Assembly: GCA_003486645.1 (NCBI GenBank) | Contig: DNGI01000106.1 | Span: forward strand, 9,695-14,772 | Source: Cyanobacteria bacterium UBA11370 | GTDB taxonomy: Bacteria > Cyanobacteriota > Cyanobacteriia > Cyanobacteriales > Coleofasciculaceae | Length of the DNA: 5,078 nucleotides | Direction of reading: 5' to 3' | In this document: positions 1 through 5,078 of the stretch, piece by piece | How positions within the stretch are numbered: the first letter of the stretch is position 1 | Layout of the letters: each line of letters begins with the position of its first letter | Notes under the pieces: generated by a model | Database searches by the model: none | What the model saw: the letters and a program-made list of their open reading frames with translations, nothing else | What the model was told of the DNA's origin: nothing | Position numbers and translations under genes: made by a program

Positions 1-799
1 GTTGGAAGTGCAGGGCTTGGTCAAATGATGCGACTGCTTCTTCTAATTTCCCTAATTCATACAGGGCTAAACCCCGGTTGTACCAAGCTTCGTGGATGTC
101 AGGTTTGAGGTGCAGGGCTTGGTTACAAGATGCGAGTGCTTCTTCTAATTTCTCTAACTTATACAGTGCATTACCCCGGTTGAGCCAAGCTCCGTGGAAG
201 TCAGGTTGGAAGTGCAGGGCTTGGTCATAGGATGCAATTGCTTCTTCTAATTTCCCTAAATTAGACAGTGCATTACCCCGGTTACTCCAAGCTTTGTGGT
301 CGTCAGGTTTGAAGTGCAGGGCTTGGTCATAGAATGCAATTGCTTCTTCTAATTTCCCTAATTCATATAGTGCATTACCCCGACTGTACCAAGCTGGGTG
401 GTAGTCAGGTTTGAAGCGCAGGGCTTGGTCATAGGATGCAATTGCTTCTTCTAATTTCCCTAAATCAGACAGTGTTACACCCCGGTTGTACCAAGCTTCG
501 TGGAAGTCAGGTTTGAAGTGTAGGGCTTGGTCATAAGATGCAATTGCTTCTTCTAATTTCCCTAACTTAGACAGTGCATTACCCCGGTTGTACCAAGCTT
601 GGTGGTAGTCGGGTTTGAAGTGCAGGGCTTGGTCATAGGATGCGAGTGCTTCTTCTAATTTCCCTAAATCAGACAGTGCTACACCCCGGTTGTGCCAAGC
701 TAGGTGGTCGTTGGGTTTGATGGAAATGATTTGATCAAAACAGGCGATCGCTTCTTCTAATCTTCCTAACTTAAAGTATTCCTCTCCCTGCTTAAACCA
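1..799 (-). repeat. 102-bp tandem repeat array encoding the TPR units
   Basis: The string GCTTCTTCTAAT, read on the plus strand, recurs at 36, 138, 240, 342, 444, 546, 648 and, as CGCTTCTTCTAAT, at 750: a period of exactly 102 bp (34 codons) with no indels. The units are very similar at the DNA level, including at third codon positions, which points to recent amplification or ongoing homogenisation. Only the outermost unit near the start codon (around 720-799) is clearly diverged, as is common at array edges. Confidence 0.95.
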
Positions 800-844
800 T
801 TGATTAGCTAAATATGTATTGATATCGTGTTTTTCTGGTAGCAT
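1..844 (-). CDS. TPR-repeat protein, N-terminal part (runs off left edge)
   Basis: The reading frame is open from the ATG at 844-842 to the window edge, giving 281 codons with no stop. After a short leader (MLPEKHDINTYLANQ) it consists entirely of 34-residue tetratricopeptide repeats beginning at W16, W50, W84, W118, W152, W186, W220 and W254; the eighth is cut by the edge. Each follows the TPR pattern: AW, a glycine at position 5 of the unit, LGKLEEA, then (S/F)YDQAL and a proline near the end. TPR arrays form helical scaffolds for protein-protein contacts; partner and function are unknown, and any C-terminal domain lies outside the window. There is no signal peptide or membrane segment, so it is probably cytoplasmic. 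A purine-rich AGGGGGG (849-855) lies 4 nt before the ATG and supports this start. An in-frame GTG at 862-860 is a weaker alternative. The gene follows mnmA on the same strand but is separated from it by a structured repeat element. Confidence 0.9.
   Translation of the reverse strand, partial: MLPEKHDINTYLANQWFKQGEEYFKLGRLEEAIACFDQIISIKPNDHLAWHNRGVALSDLGKLEEALASYDQALHFKPDYHQAWYNRGNALSKLGKLEEAIASYDQALHFKPDFHEAWYNRGVTLSDLGKLEEAIASYDQALRFKPDYHPAWYSRGNALYELGKLEEAIAFYDQALHFKPDDHKAWSNRGNALSNLGKLEEAIASYDQALHFQPDFHGAWLNRGNALYKLEKLEEALASCNQALHLKPDIHEAWYNRGLALYELGKLEEAVASFDQALHFQ
744..751. repeat. HIP1 octamer GCGATCGC (one of five in window)
   Basis: This is the palindromic Highly Iterated Palindrome 1 typical of many cyanobacterial genomes. 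Further copies are at 1268-1275, 1670-1677, 3365-3372 and 4759-4766. All five lie inside coding sequence. They are the main clue to the host lineage. Confidence 0.9.
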
Positions 845-863
845 ACTTCCCCCCTGACTCACT

Positions 864-982
864 CCCGCCAGAGAATAAATTCTCTGTCTAATAGCTTAAG
901 TCCATTAAAATGGACTAAAATTTTTACCCAGTCGTCTTTAGACGACTTTAGCTATTAGACAGTGGTTTTAACCACTGGCGGG
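864..982. repeat. 119-bp structured inverted-repeat element (MITE/REPIN-like)
   Basis: Two 53-bp arms in inverted orientation (864-916 and 930-982) flank a 13-bp AT-rich centre. The ends are CCCGCCAG (864-871) and CTGGCGGG (975-982). A second long-range pairing joins CTGTCTAATAGCT (884-896) to AGCTATTAGACAG (950-962). Four perfect hairpins, each with an 8-bp stem and a 2-nt loop, lie at 869-886, 899-916, 930-947 and 960-977. No coding capacity and no obvious target-site duplication are visible. It fills most of the 165-bp gap between mnmA and the TPR gene and ends 20 bp before the TPR start codon. It resembles a non-autonomous mobile repeat (MITE, or REPIN mobilised by an IS200/IS605-type transposase), but that assignment is inference. 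It could also act as RNA structure between the two genes. Confidence 0.8.
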
Positions 983-1009
983 TTGTTGCAACTCGTGCCA
1001 GATCTCACT

Positions 1010-2065
1010 TCAAACTAACCGTTCAATAATTCCCCCACCTAACAGAATTTCACCATCATATAAAACCGCCGCTTGTCCCGGAGTAATACCAAACTGCGGT
1101 TCATCAAAAATTAACTTCATCCGTTCCCCTTCTAAAGGAATTACCGTCACAGGTACAGAAGGTGAACGATAGCGAACTTGTACAGAAGCTTGAATAGGAT
1201 TATTCGGTGCAGGAATTGAAACCCAGTTAACTCGCGCAACGGTACATTCGGATTGAGTTACACTATTGCGATCGCCCACAATTACACGATTTTTCACTGC
1301 ATCCAATCCCACAACATACAACGGTTGTGCTGCCGCAATTCCTAATCCTTTGCGTTGCCCAATCGTGTAATGATGAATGCCGTTATGTTGACCTAATACT
1401 TTACCCTCCGTATCGACAATATCGCCTGTCGTTTGAGAAATGTATTTATCCAAAAATTTCTGCATCGAACCGTGAGACTCGATCAGACACAAATCTTGAC
1501 TTTCTGGTTTATCTGCCGTTTTAAGATTGTATTGAGTAGCCAGATTTCGCGTTTCGGTTTTCTTGAGTTCTCCCAAGGGAAACATTGAAGCAGCGAGTAA
1601 GTCTTGAGTTAAGTCATATAAGAAATAAGACTGGTCTTTACTCAAGTCTACGGCTCTGCATAATTGATAGCGATCGCTTGCCCCATCATAACGAATTCGA
1701 GCATAATGACCTGTCGCAATTTTATCAATTCCCAACTGTTCGCGGGAATAGGTCAGCATTGGCCCAAATTTCACCATTTTGTTGCATTGAGAACAAGGCA
1801 ATGGTGTAATTCCAGCTTCATAACCCGAAACCAGATAATTGATAATATTTGCCTGAAAAACATCCCGACTATCAACAATATGATGAGGAATACCCAATTG
1901 TTCACAAATAAACGCCGCATCGACCATCCCCTCAGAGCAACATTGACCCTTCCCTTTCATTAACCAAAGGGTCAAACCAACGACTTCATAGCCTTGATGA
2001 TGGAGGGTGGCGGCGGCGACGGAACTGTCAACCCCACCGGAGAGGCCTACGACGACTCTATTCAT
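1010..2065 (-). CDS. mnmA: tRNA-specific 2-thiouridylase MnmA
   Basis: MnmA activates C2 of wobble uridine U34 in the Lys, Glu and Gln tRNAs by adenylation and transfers sulfur to give 2-thiouridine; it is cytoplasmic. The 351-residue product has the usual family length. The ATP-binding PP-loop SGGVDSS lies at residues 9-15. The two catalytic cysteines known from E. coli (Cys102 and Cys199) correspond to C94 in QCNKMVKF and C193 in PESQDLC. TGHYAR is near residue 118, KDQSYFLY near 143 and [10 protein letters not shown] at 234-243, and a C-terminal beta-barrel region follows. Extra cysteines are C91 (making a CxxC with C94) and C42-C43. I chose the ATG at 2065-2063 because the protein then begins [11 protein letters not shown], as the family does; the upstream in-frame TTG at 2095 would add ten unconserved residues. 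No strong Shine-Dalgarno is visible. The stop is TGA at 1012-1010. Confidence 0.96.
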   Translation of the reverse strand: MNRVVVGLSGGVDSSVAAATLHHQGYEVVGLTLWLMKGKGQCCSEGMVDAAFICEQLGIPHHIVDSRDVFQANIINYLVSGYEAGITPLPCSQCNKMVKFGPMLTYSREQLGIDKIATGHYARIRYDGASDRYQLCRAVDLSKDQSYFLYDLTQDLLAASMFPLGELKKTETRNLATQYNLKTADKPESQDLCLIESHGSMQKFLDKYISQTTGDIVDTEGKVLGQHNGIHHYTIGQRKGLGIAAAQPLYVVGLDAVKNRVIVGDRNSVTQSECTVARVNWVSIPAPNNPIQASVQVRYRSPSVPVTVIPLEGERMKLIFDEPQFGITPGQAAVLYDGEILLGGGIIERLV

Positions 2066-2086
2066 GGAATCACAGGTAGCATACTT

Positions 2087-2104
2087 GAACAACAATTATT
2101 GTTC
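2087..2104. promoter_or_regulatory. Imperfect palindrome in the mnmA leader
   Basis: GAACAA (2087-2092) is inverted against TTGTTC (2099-2104), and an inner AACAAT-T-ATTGTT palindrome occupies 2091-2103. It lies 22-39 bp upstream of the mnmA ATG, where a promoter or operator could sit. It is AT-rich and could be coincidental. No convincing -35/-10 pair was found around it. Confidence 0.25.
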
Positions 2105-2115
2105 TAGGGTAACAT

Positions 2116-2153
2116 TTGTTGGTTGTTGGCTGTTGGTTGTTGGTTGTTGGTTG
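2116..2153. repeat. Heptanucleotide tandem repeat (TTGTTGG)n, STRR type
   Basis: Five consecutive 7-bp units (2116-2150; the third is CTGTTGG) are followed by a partial TTG. Short tandemly repeated heptamers of this kind are well known in filamentous cyanobacteria. It lies in the spacer between the divergent mnmA and GGDEF genes, about 50 bp upstream of the mnmA start. Confidence 0.85.
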
Positions 2154-2186
2154 CCTGCTGTCTAATTAGGTTAATCATAACCCAAT

Positions 2187-2216
2187 CTTAACCCTAAATT
2201 AATTAGGAAGTAATTA
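2187..2216 (+). promoter_or_regulatory. Candidate operator of 11-bp-spaced repeats upstream of the GGDEF gene
   Basis: CTTAACCC (2187-2194), ATTAATTA (2198-2205) and AGTAATTA (2209-2216) are 8-bp blocks separated by 3 bp. This spacing resembles a cyanobacterial Pho box (tandem YTTAAYYW-like blocks bound by OmpR/PhoB-family regulators), but only the first block is a good match. The motif starts 151 bp before the ATG at 2338. AT-rich -10-like strings follow (TAATAC, 2233-2238; TATAAA, 2305-2310), none with a good -35. The rest of the 2217-2337 leader shows nothing I recognise. Confidence 0.3.
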
Positions 2217-2337
2217 ATTCTCAAAGAGTAAATAATACAAATATTTTTCGGCTTAGACAATCACCTTTTAAAAATTGAATGCTACATTTGAGTTTATGAC
2301 TGGCTATAAAGATAACTTGGAATAATTGGATTGTCTT

Positions 2338-3417
2338 ATGTTGACCTTGCAGCAGTCCACCCCAGAATTATTTATCACTCCACCCTTAGAGATTCAGAAT
2401 CTCAGCCTAGAGTCAACACTTCGGGAACTATCACTCTACGATGTTCAATTTGAATGCTCTCAACTTGGCAAGGATGTTGCTCAAACCTTTCAACGAAATT
2501 CCCTACTACCCGGAGTTATTCTCACAGAACAAGGTAAGTTTATCGGTATGATTTCACGACGACGCTTTTTAGAACAAATGAGTCGTCCTTACGGATTAGA
2601 ACTGTTTTTGCGGCGACCCCTCAAATCCTTATATCGTTTTGCTCAAACCGAGGCGTTAATTTTAACTGGAGATACACCTATTATTACGGCTGCACGTCGC
2701 TGTTTAGAACGTCCGCCTGAGTTACTTTATGAGCCAATTACTGTAGAGTTAGCACCCCAAATTTACCGCTTGTTAGATGCCTATCAATTATTAGTGGCTC
2801 AACTACAAATCCACGAATTAGCTACTCAATTAATGTCCCAACTTTATCATAAATTAGAGGTAGCTAATCTACAATTAGAACATCTTGCTGCATCGGATGG
2901 GTTAACAGGAGTAGCGAACCGACGACGATTTGATGAGTATTTGCAGGCGTGTTGGCATCAGCAATCTGGAAGTAATTCTTTACTTTCATTAATTATGTGT
3001 GATGTGGATTGTTTTAAAATTTATAACGATACTTATGGTCATCAAGCAGGTGATGAATCGTTGCGGAAAGTTGCTAGTACTATCCAACGAGTAGTAAAGC
3101 GACCAGCGGATTTAGTAGCACGTTATGGGGGTGAAGAATTTGCTGTAATTTTACCCCTAACACCTCTTAATGGTGCAGTTCATGTTGCTGAAGCGATTCA
3201 TCAGGAGGTTAGAAGTTTAGGAATTCGTCATGAAAAATCTTTAGTCAACTCCTGCGTTACTCTTAGTATTGGAGTAGCTACCCTGATTCCGATGTCGGAA
3301 TTATCGCCAGCAACCTTAATCGCAGCGGCGGATTCGGCATTGTATCAAGCCAAATCATCAGGGCGCGATCGCGTTATTGTTTATTCGCCTTTAAATCCGT
3401 TACAATTGAACCAGTAA
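2338..3417 (+). CDS. Diguanylate cyclase with N-terminal CBS-like sensory region
   Basis: The 359-residue protein should make cyclic di-GMP from two GTP. Residues about 21-165 form a regulatory region that reads like a CBS pair: LPGVILTEQGKFIGMISRRR as the first half, and the YEPITVEL to YRLLDAYQLL stretch as the second. A helical linker (about 150-186) leads into a complete GGDEF domain. It has DGLTGVANRR at 187-196, the metal-binding DVDCFKIYND starting at D222, YGHQAGD at 233-239, the active-site GGEEF at 264-268 and ALYQAKSSGRDRV near the end. RPAD (255-258), five residues before GGEEF, is the RxxD inhibitory site, so product feedback is expected. There is no membrane segment or signal peptide, so it is cytosolic. 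I chose the ATG at 2338 over an in-frame TTG at 2326: it leaves exactly 20 residues before NLSLES, as in the neighbouring kinase. The Shine-Dalgarno is weak (GGA at 2328-2330). The ligand of the sensory region is unknown. Confidence 0.93.
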   Translation: MLTLQQSTPELFITPPLEIQNLSLESTLRELSLYDVQFECSQLGKDVAQTFQRNSLLPGVILTEQGKFIGMISRRRFLEQMSRPYGLELFLRRPLKSLYRFAQTEALILTGDTPIITAARRCLERPPELLYEPITVELAPQIYRLLDAYQLLVAQLQIHELATQLMSQLYHKLEVANLQLEHLAASDGLTGVANRRRFDEYLQACWHQQSGSNSLLSLIMCDVDCFKIYNDTYGHQAGDESLRKVASTIQRVVKRPADLVARYGGEEFAVILPLTPLNGAVHVAEAIHQEVRSLGIRHEKSLVNSCVTLSIGVATLIPMSELSPATLIAAADSALYQAKSSGRDRVIVYSPLNPLQLNQ

Positions 3418-3508
3418 AACCTTCATTTGCTTTATCTTCTAAATGCTATTTATTGACTTTACCTATTTTTCTATTCTTGTATTAAGCCAAAAAACAAGAT
3501 AACCAAAA

Positions 3509-3538
3509 CTTAACCTTAATTTAAAAAAACATTAACGT
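3509..3538 (+). promoter_or_regulatory. Candidate operator upstream of the histidine kinase gene
   Basis: CTTAACCT (3509-3516), TTTAAAAA (3520-3527) and ATTAACGT (3531-3538) repeat the 8+3 spacing seen before the GGDEF gene, with the same TAA spacer after the first block. It starts 156 bp before the kinase ATG, against 151 bp in the other leader. CTTAACCT is a strong match to the published cyanobacterial Pho-box block; the middle block is poor. A TATAGA string at 3557-3562 could be a -10, and TTGACT at 3601-3606 resembles a -35 but lacks a well-spaced -10. The remainder of the 247-bp gap (3418-3664) is AT-rich without other recognisable features. Confidence 0.33.
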
Positions 3539-3664
3539 ATTTGGGTTGGGAAATTTTATAGAATACTTTATAACGATAAACTCTTAAATTATATTAACAA
3601 TTGACTCTTCAATTAAACTAAATAAGTTTATATAGAGATGAGAGCGTACTAATTTTATAGTTTT

Positions 3665-4999
3665 ATGGTTGCTATCCAGGAATCCTCCAAAAGCTTATTA
3701 TTTTTTCCCCAAGGTCAGATGCCTAATCTGAGTTTGGAGTCAACACTCCACGAACTGTCACTCCATGATTTTCAAGTTGAATCATCTCGACACGGAAGAG
3801 AAGTCGCTAAATTATTACAATTAAATCCCATGCTACCCGGAGTCATTCTTACCCAGCAAGGAAAATTTGTAGGAATGATTTCTCGACGACGGTTTTTAGA
3901 ACAAATGAGTCGTCCTTATGGATTAGAACTCTTTTTCAAGCGTCCGGTTTACTCACTCTATCGCTTTGTGAGTACAGATATTTTGAAACTTACAGGAAAT
4001 ACTAAAATTGTAGAAGCGGCTCGTTACTCCCTACAGCGTCCACCAGAGCTATTATACGAGCCTATTGTAGTAGAAATGGAGGGCGAAAATTATCGCTTGT
4101 TAGATGTACATCAGTTGCTTATTGCCCAATCAAAAATTCATGAATTAACAACCAAACTTTTACATGAGCAAACCCAAGCTCAAATGATTCAAACTGAAAA
4201 AATGGCAAGTTTAGGACAAATGGTCGCTGGAGTCGCTCATGAGATTAAAAATCCAGTCGCTTGTATTACAGGTAATTTTGAATTTTTAGTCAACTACTGC
4301 CATAAAATACTTGAAATATTAGCCATCTATGAAACAGAATTATCTCATCCATCCCCTACTTTAACTGAACTAAAACAAGAAGCCGAGTTGGATTTTATAT
4401 TAGAAGACTTGCCTAAAATATTGAAAAGTATGGGAGCGGGTTCTGAGCGATTAACTAAAATTGTTGGCAGTCTGCACAGTTTCTCTCATATGGATGAATC
4501 AAAGCGCCAACCTGCTAACATTCATGACTGTATTGAAAGTACGTTAGTTATTTTAAATAACCGCTTCAAAAAAGGGATTGAATTGATTAAAAACTATGGA
4601 GATTTACCTCCTATCAATTGCTATTCCGGTCAACTTAGTCAGGTGTTCATGAATATCATTAGTAATGCCCTTGATGCTTTAATGGATAAAGTCAATACTC
4701 AAGCATTTGGGTCGAAGTTATGGAAACCGACAATTGAGGTTCATACCAGTCTTGTAGAGCGATCGCAAGAAGATTGGGTATCCGTCCGGATTGTAGATAA
4801 TGGCGCTGGTATTCCACCCAACATTCAATCTCGGATCTTTGAGACGTTTTTCACAACCAAACCAGTGGGTAAAGGAACAGGTTTAGGTTTAGCCATTAGC
4901 CATCAAATTGTTACTCAAAAACATGGAGGGGAATTACTAATGTATTCACAACCAGAAATAGGAACAGAGTTTGAAATTCTGTTGCCCTTGGTTTTATAA
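3665..4999 (+). CDS. Soluble sensor histidine kinase with N-terminal CBS-like region
   Basis: The 444-residue protein should autophosphorylate on histidine and pass the phosphate to a response regulator, which is not encoded here. Residues about 21-165 match the sensory region of the upstream diguanylate cyclase without gaps (about 68% identical by hand count). A helical stretch (about 158-182) leads to the H-box with H192 in HEIKNP. The dimerisation helices are separated by an acidic insert (about 222-250), common in cyanobacterial kinases. The ATPase domain shows the N-box ([12 protein letters not shown]330 and N334), G1 box DNGAGIP at 378-384, F box ETFFTTKP and G2 box GKGTGLGL at 402-409, so all catalytic boxes are intact. 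There is no transmembrane helix, HAMP, PAS or receiver domain, so it should sense a cytosolic signal. The ATG at 3665 leaves 20 residues before NLSLES; no clear Shine-Dalgarno is present. The 247-bp gap from the cyclase suggests its own promoter. Confidence 0.93.
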   Translation: MVAIQESSKSLLFFPQGQMPNLSLESTLHELSLHDFQVESSRHGREVAKLLQLNPMLPGVILTQQGKFVGMISRRRFLEQMSRPYGLELFFKRPVYSLYRFVSTDILKLTGNTKIVEAARYSLQRPPELLYEPIVVEMEGENYRLLDVHQLLIAQSKIHELTTKLLHEQTQAQMIQTEKMASLGQMVAGVAHEIKNPVACITGNFEFLVNYCHKILEILAIYETELSHPSPTLTELKQEAELDFILEDLPKILKSMGAGSERLTKIVGSLHSFSHMDESKRQPANIHDCIESTLVILNNRFKKGIELIKNYGDLPPINCYSGQLSQVFMNIISNALDALMDKVNTQAFGSKLWKPTIEVHTSLVERSQEDWVSVRIVDNGAGIPPNIQSRIFETFFTTKPVGKGTGLGLAISHQIVTQKHGGELLMYSQPEIGTEFEILLPLVL

Positions 5000-5072
5000 C
5001 CTTCTGCCTTCTGCCTTCTGCCTTCTGCCTTCTGCCTTCTGCCTTCTGCCTTCTGCCTTCTGCTATAAAACC
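4990..5072. repeat. 9-bp inverted repeat bracketing the CCTTCTG array
   Basis: GGTTTTATA (4990-4998) is the exact reverse complement of TATAAAACC (5064-5072). The left arm contains the last codons and most of the TAA stop of the histidine kinase. The 65-bp interval is almost entirely the heptamer array. In RNA this could form a weak AT-rich stem with a large loop; it is not a canonical intrinsic terminator because the stem is AU-rich and no U-tract follows. Confidence 0.6.
5000..5062. repeat. Nine perfect CCTTCTG heptamers, STRR type
   Basis: There are nine uninterrupted CCTTCTG copies (63 bp) beginning at the first base after the kinase TAA stop. The perfect copies suggest recent slippage expansion. 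The unit differs from the TTGTTGG heptamer at 2116-2153, so this is a second STRR family. The unit length is not a multiple of three and the array is outside the coding frame, so copy-number change would not alter the kinase sequence. Confidence 0.95.
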
Positions 5073-5078
5073 CATAAG

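Noticed and set aside
1..799. CRISPR-like regular repeats
   Set aside because: The 102-bp period is an in-frame TPR coding repeat without spacers; the regularity reflects the protein.
1327..1963. Plus-strand open frames of 65, 74 and 99 codons
   Set aside because: They lie wholly antisense to mnmA, overlap each other in different frames, show no recognisable domains and have no ribosome-binding site; they are shadows of a strongly conserved gene.
2066..2095. Extended mnmA start at the TTG at 2095
   Set aside because: It would add [10 protein letters not shown] before the conserved [11 protein letters not shown] start; the ATG at 2065 fits the family.
2326..2337. Extended GGDEF gene start at TTG
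   Set aside because: The ATG at 2338 leaves exactly the same 20-residue leader as the paralogous kinase.
3475..3499. Possible terminator after the GGDEF gene: TCTTGT (3475-3480) and ACAAGA (3494-3499)
   Set aside because: The stem is only 6 bp with a 13-nt loop and no U-tract on the plus strand; too weak to call in AT-rich DNA.
3601..3636. Sigma-70-like promoter TTGACT with a downstream TTTATA
   Set aside because: Spacing is 20-21 bp rather than about 17, so it was not annotated as a promoter.

Overview
The window looks like chromosomal DNA from a cyanobacterium, most likely a filamentous one. Five copies of the HIP1 octamer GCGATCGC are present. There are two heptanucleotide short tandem repeats (STRR type), a structured inverted-repeat element, cyanobacterial-style signalling proteins and AT-rich spacers. 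I cannot fix the genus from the sequence alone.

Layout, left to right. Positions 844 to 1 (minus strand) hold the N-terminal 281 residues of a tetratricopeptide-repeat protein whose DNA is a strict 102-bp tandem repeat; the gene continues off the left edge. Just upstream of its start is a 119-bp inverted-repeat element (864-982) built from two 53-bp arms. Each arm carries two hairpins whose stems differ between arms by paired, compensating changes. Next, also on the minus strand, is mnmA (2065-1010), the tRNA 2-thiouridylase. A 272-bp divergent spacer (2066-2337) holds an imperfect palindrome, a heptamer repeat and a candidate operator.

On the plus strand are two soluble signalling genes: a diguanylate cyclase (2338-3417) and a histidine kinase (3665-4999). 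They share an ungapped N-terminal sensory region of about 145 residues, roughly two thirds identical by hand count, which resembles a CBS pair. The first joins it to a GGDEF domain with intact active and inhibitory sites. The second joins it to a DHp/HATPase module. The two leaders share a CTTAACCY-type motif, in an 11-bp-period context, about 150 bp before each start codon. A nine-copy CCTTCTG heptamer array begins at the base after the kinase stop codon and is bracketed by a 9-bp inverted repeat.

How the genes may work together: the two plus-strand genes look like a duplicated sensor wired to two outputs, c-di-GMP synthesis and phosphotransfer, perhaps under a common regulator. That is inference. 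MnmA is a housekeeping enzyme with no evident link to them. The TPR protein is probably a protein-interaction scaffold of unknown partner.
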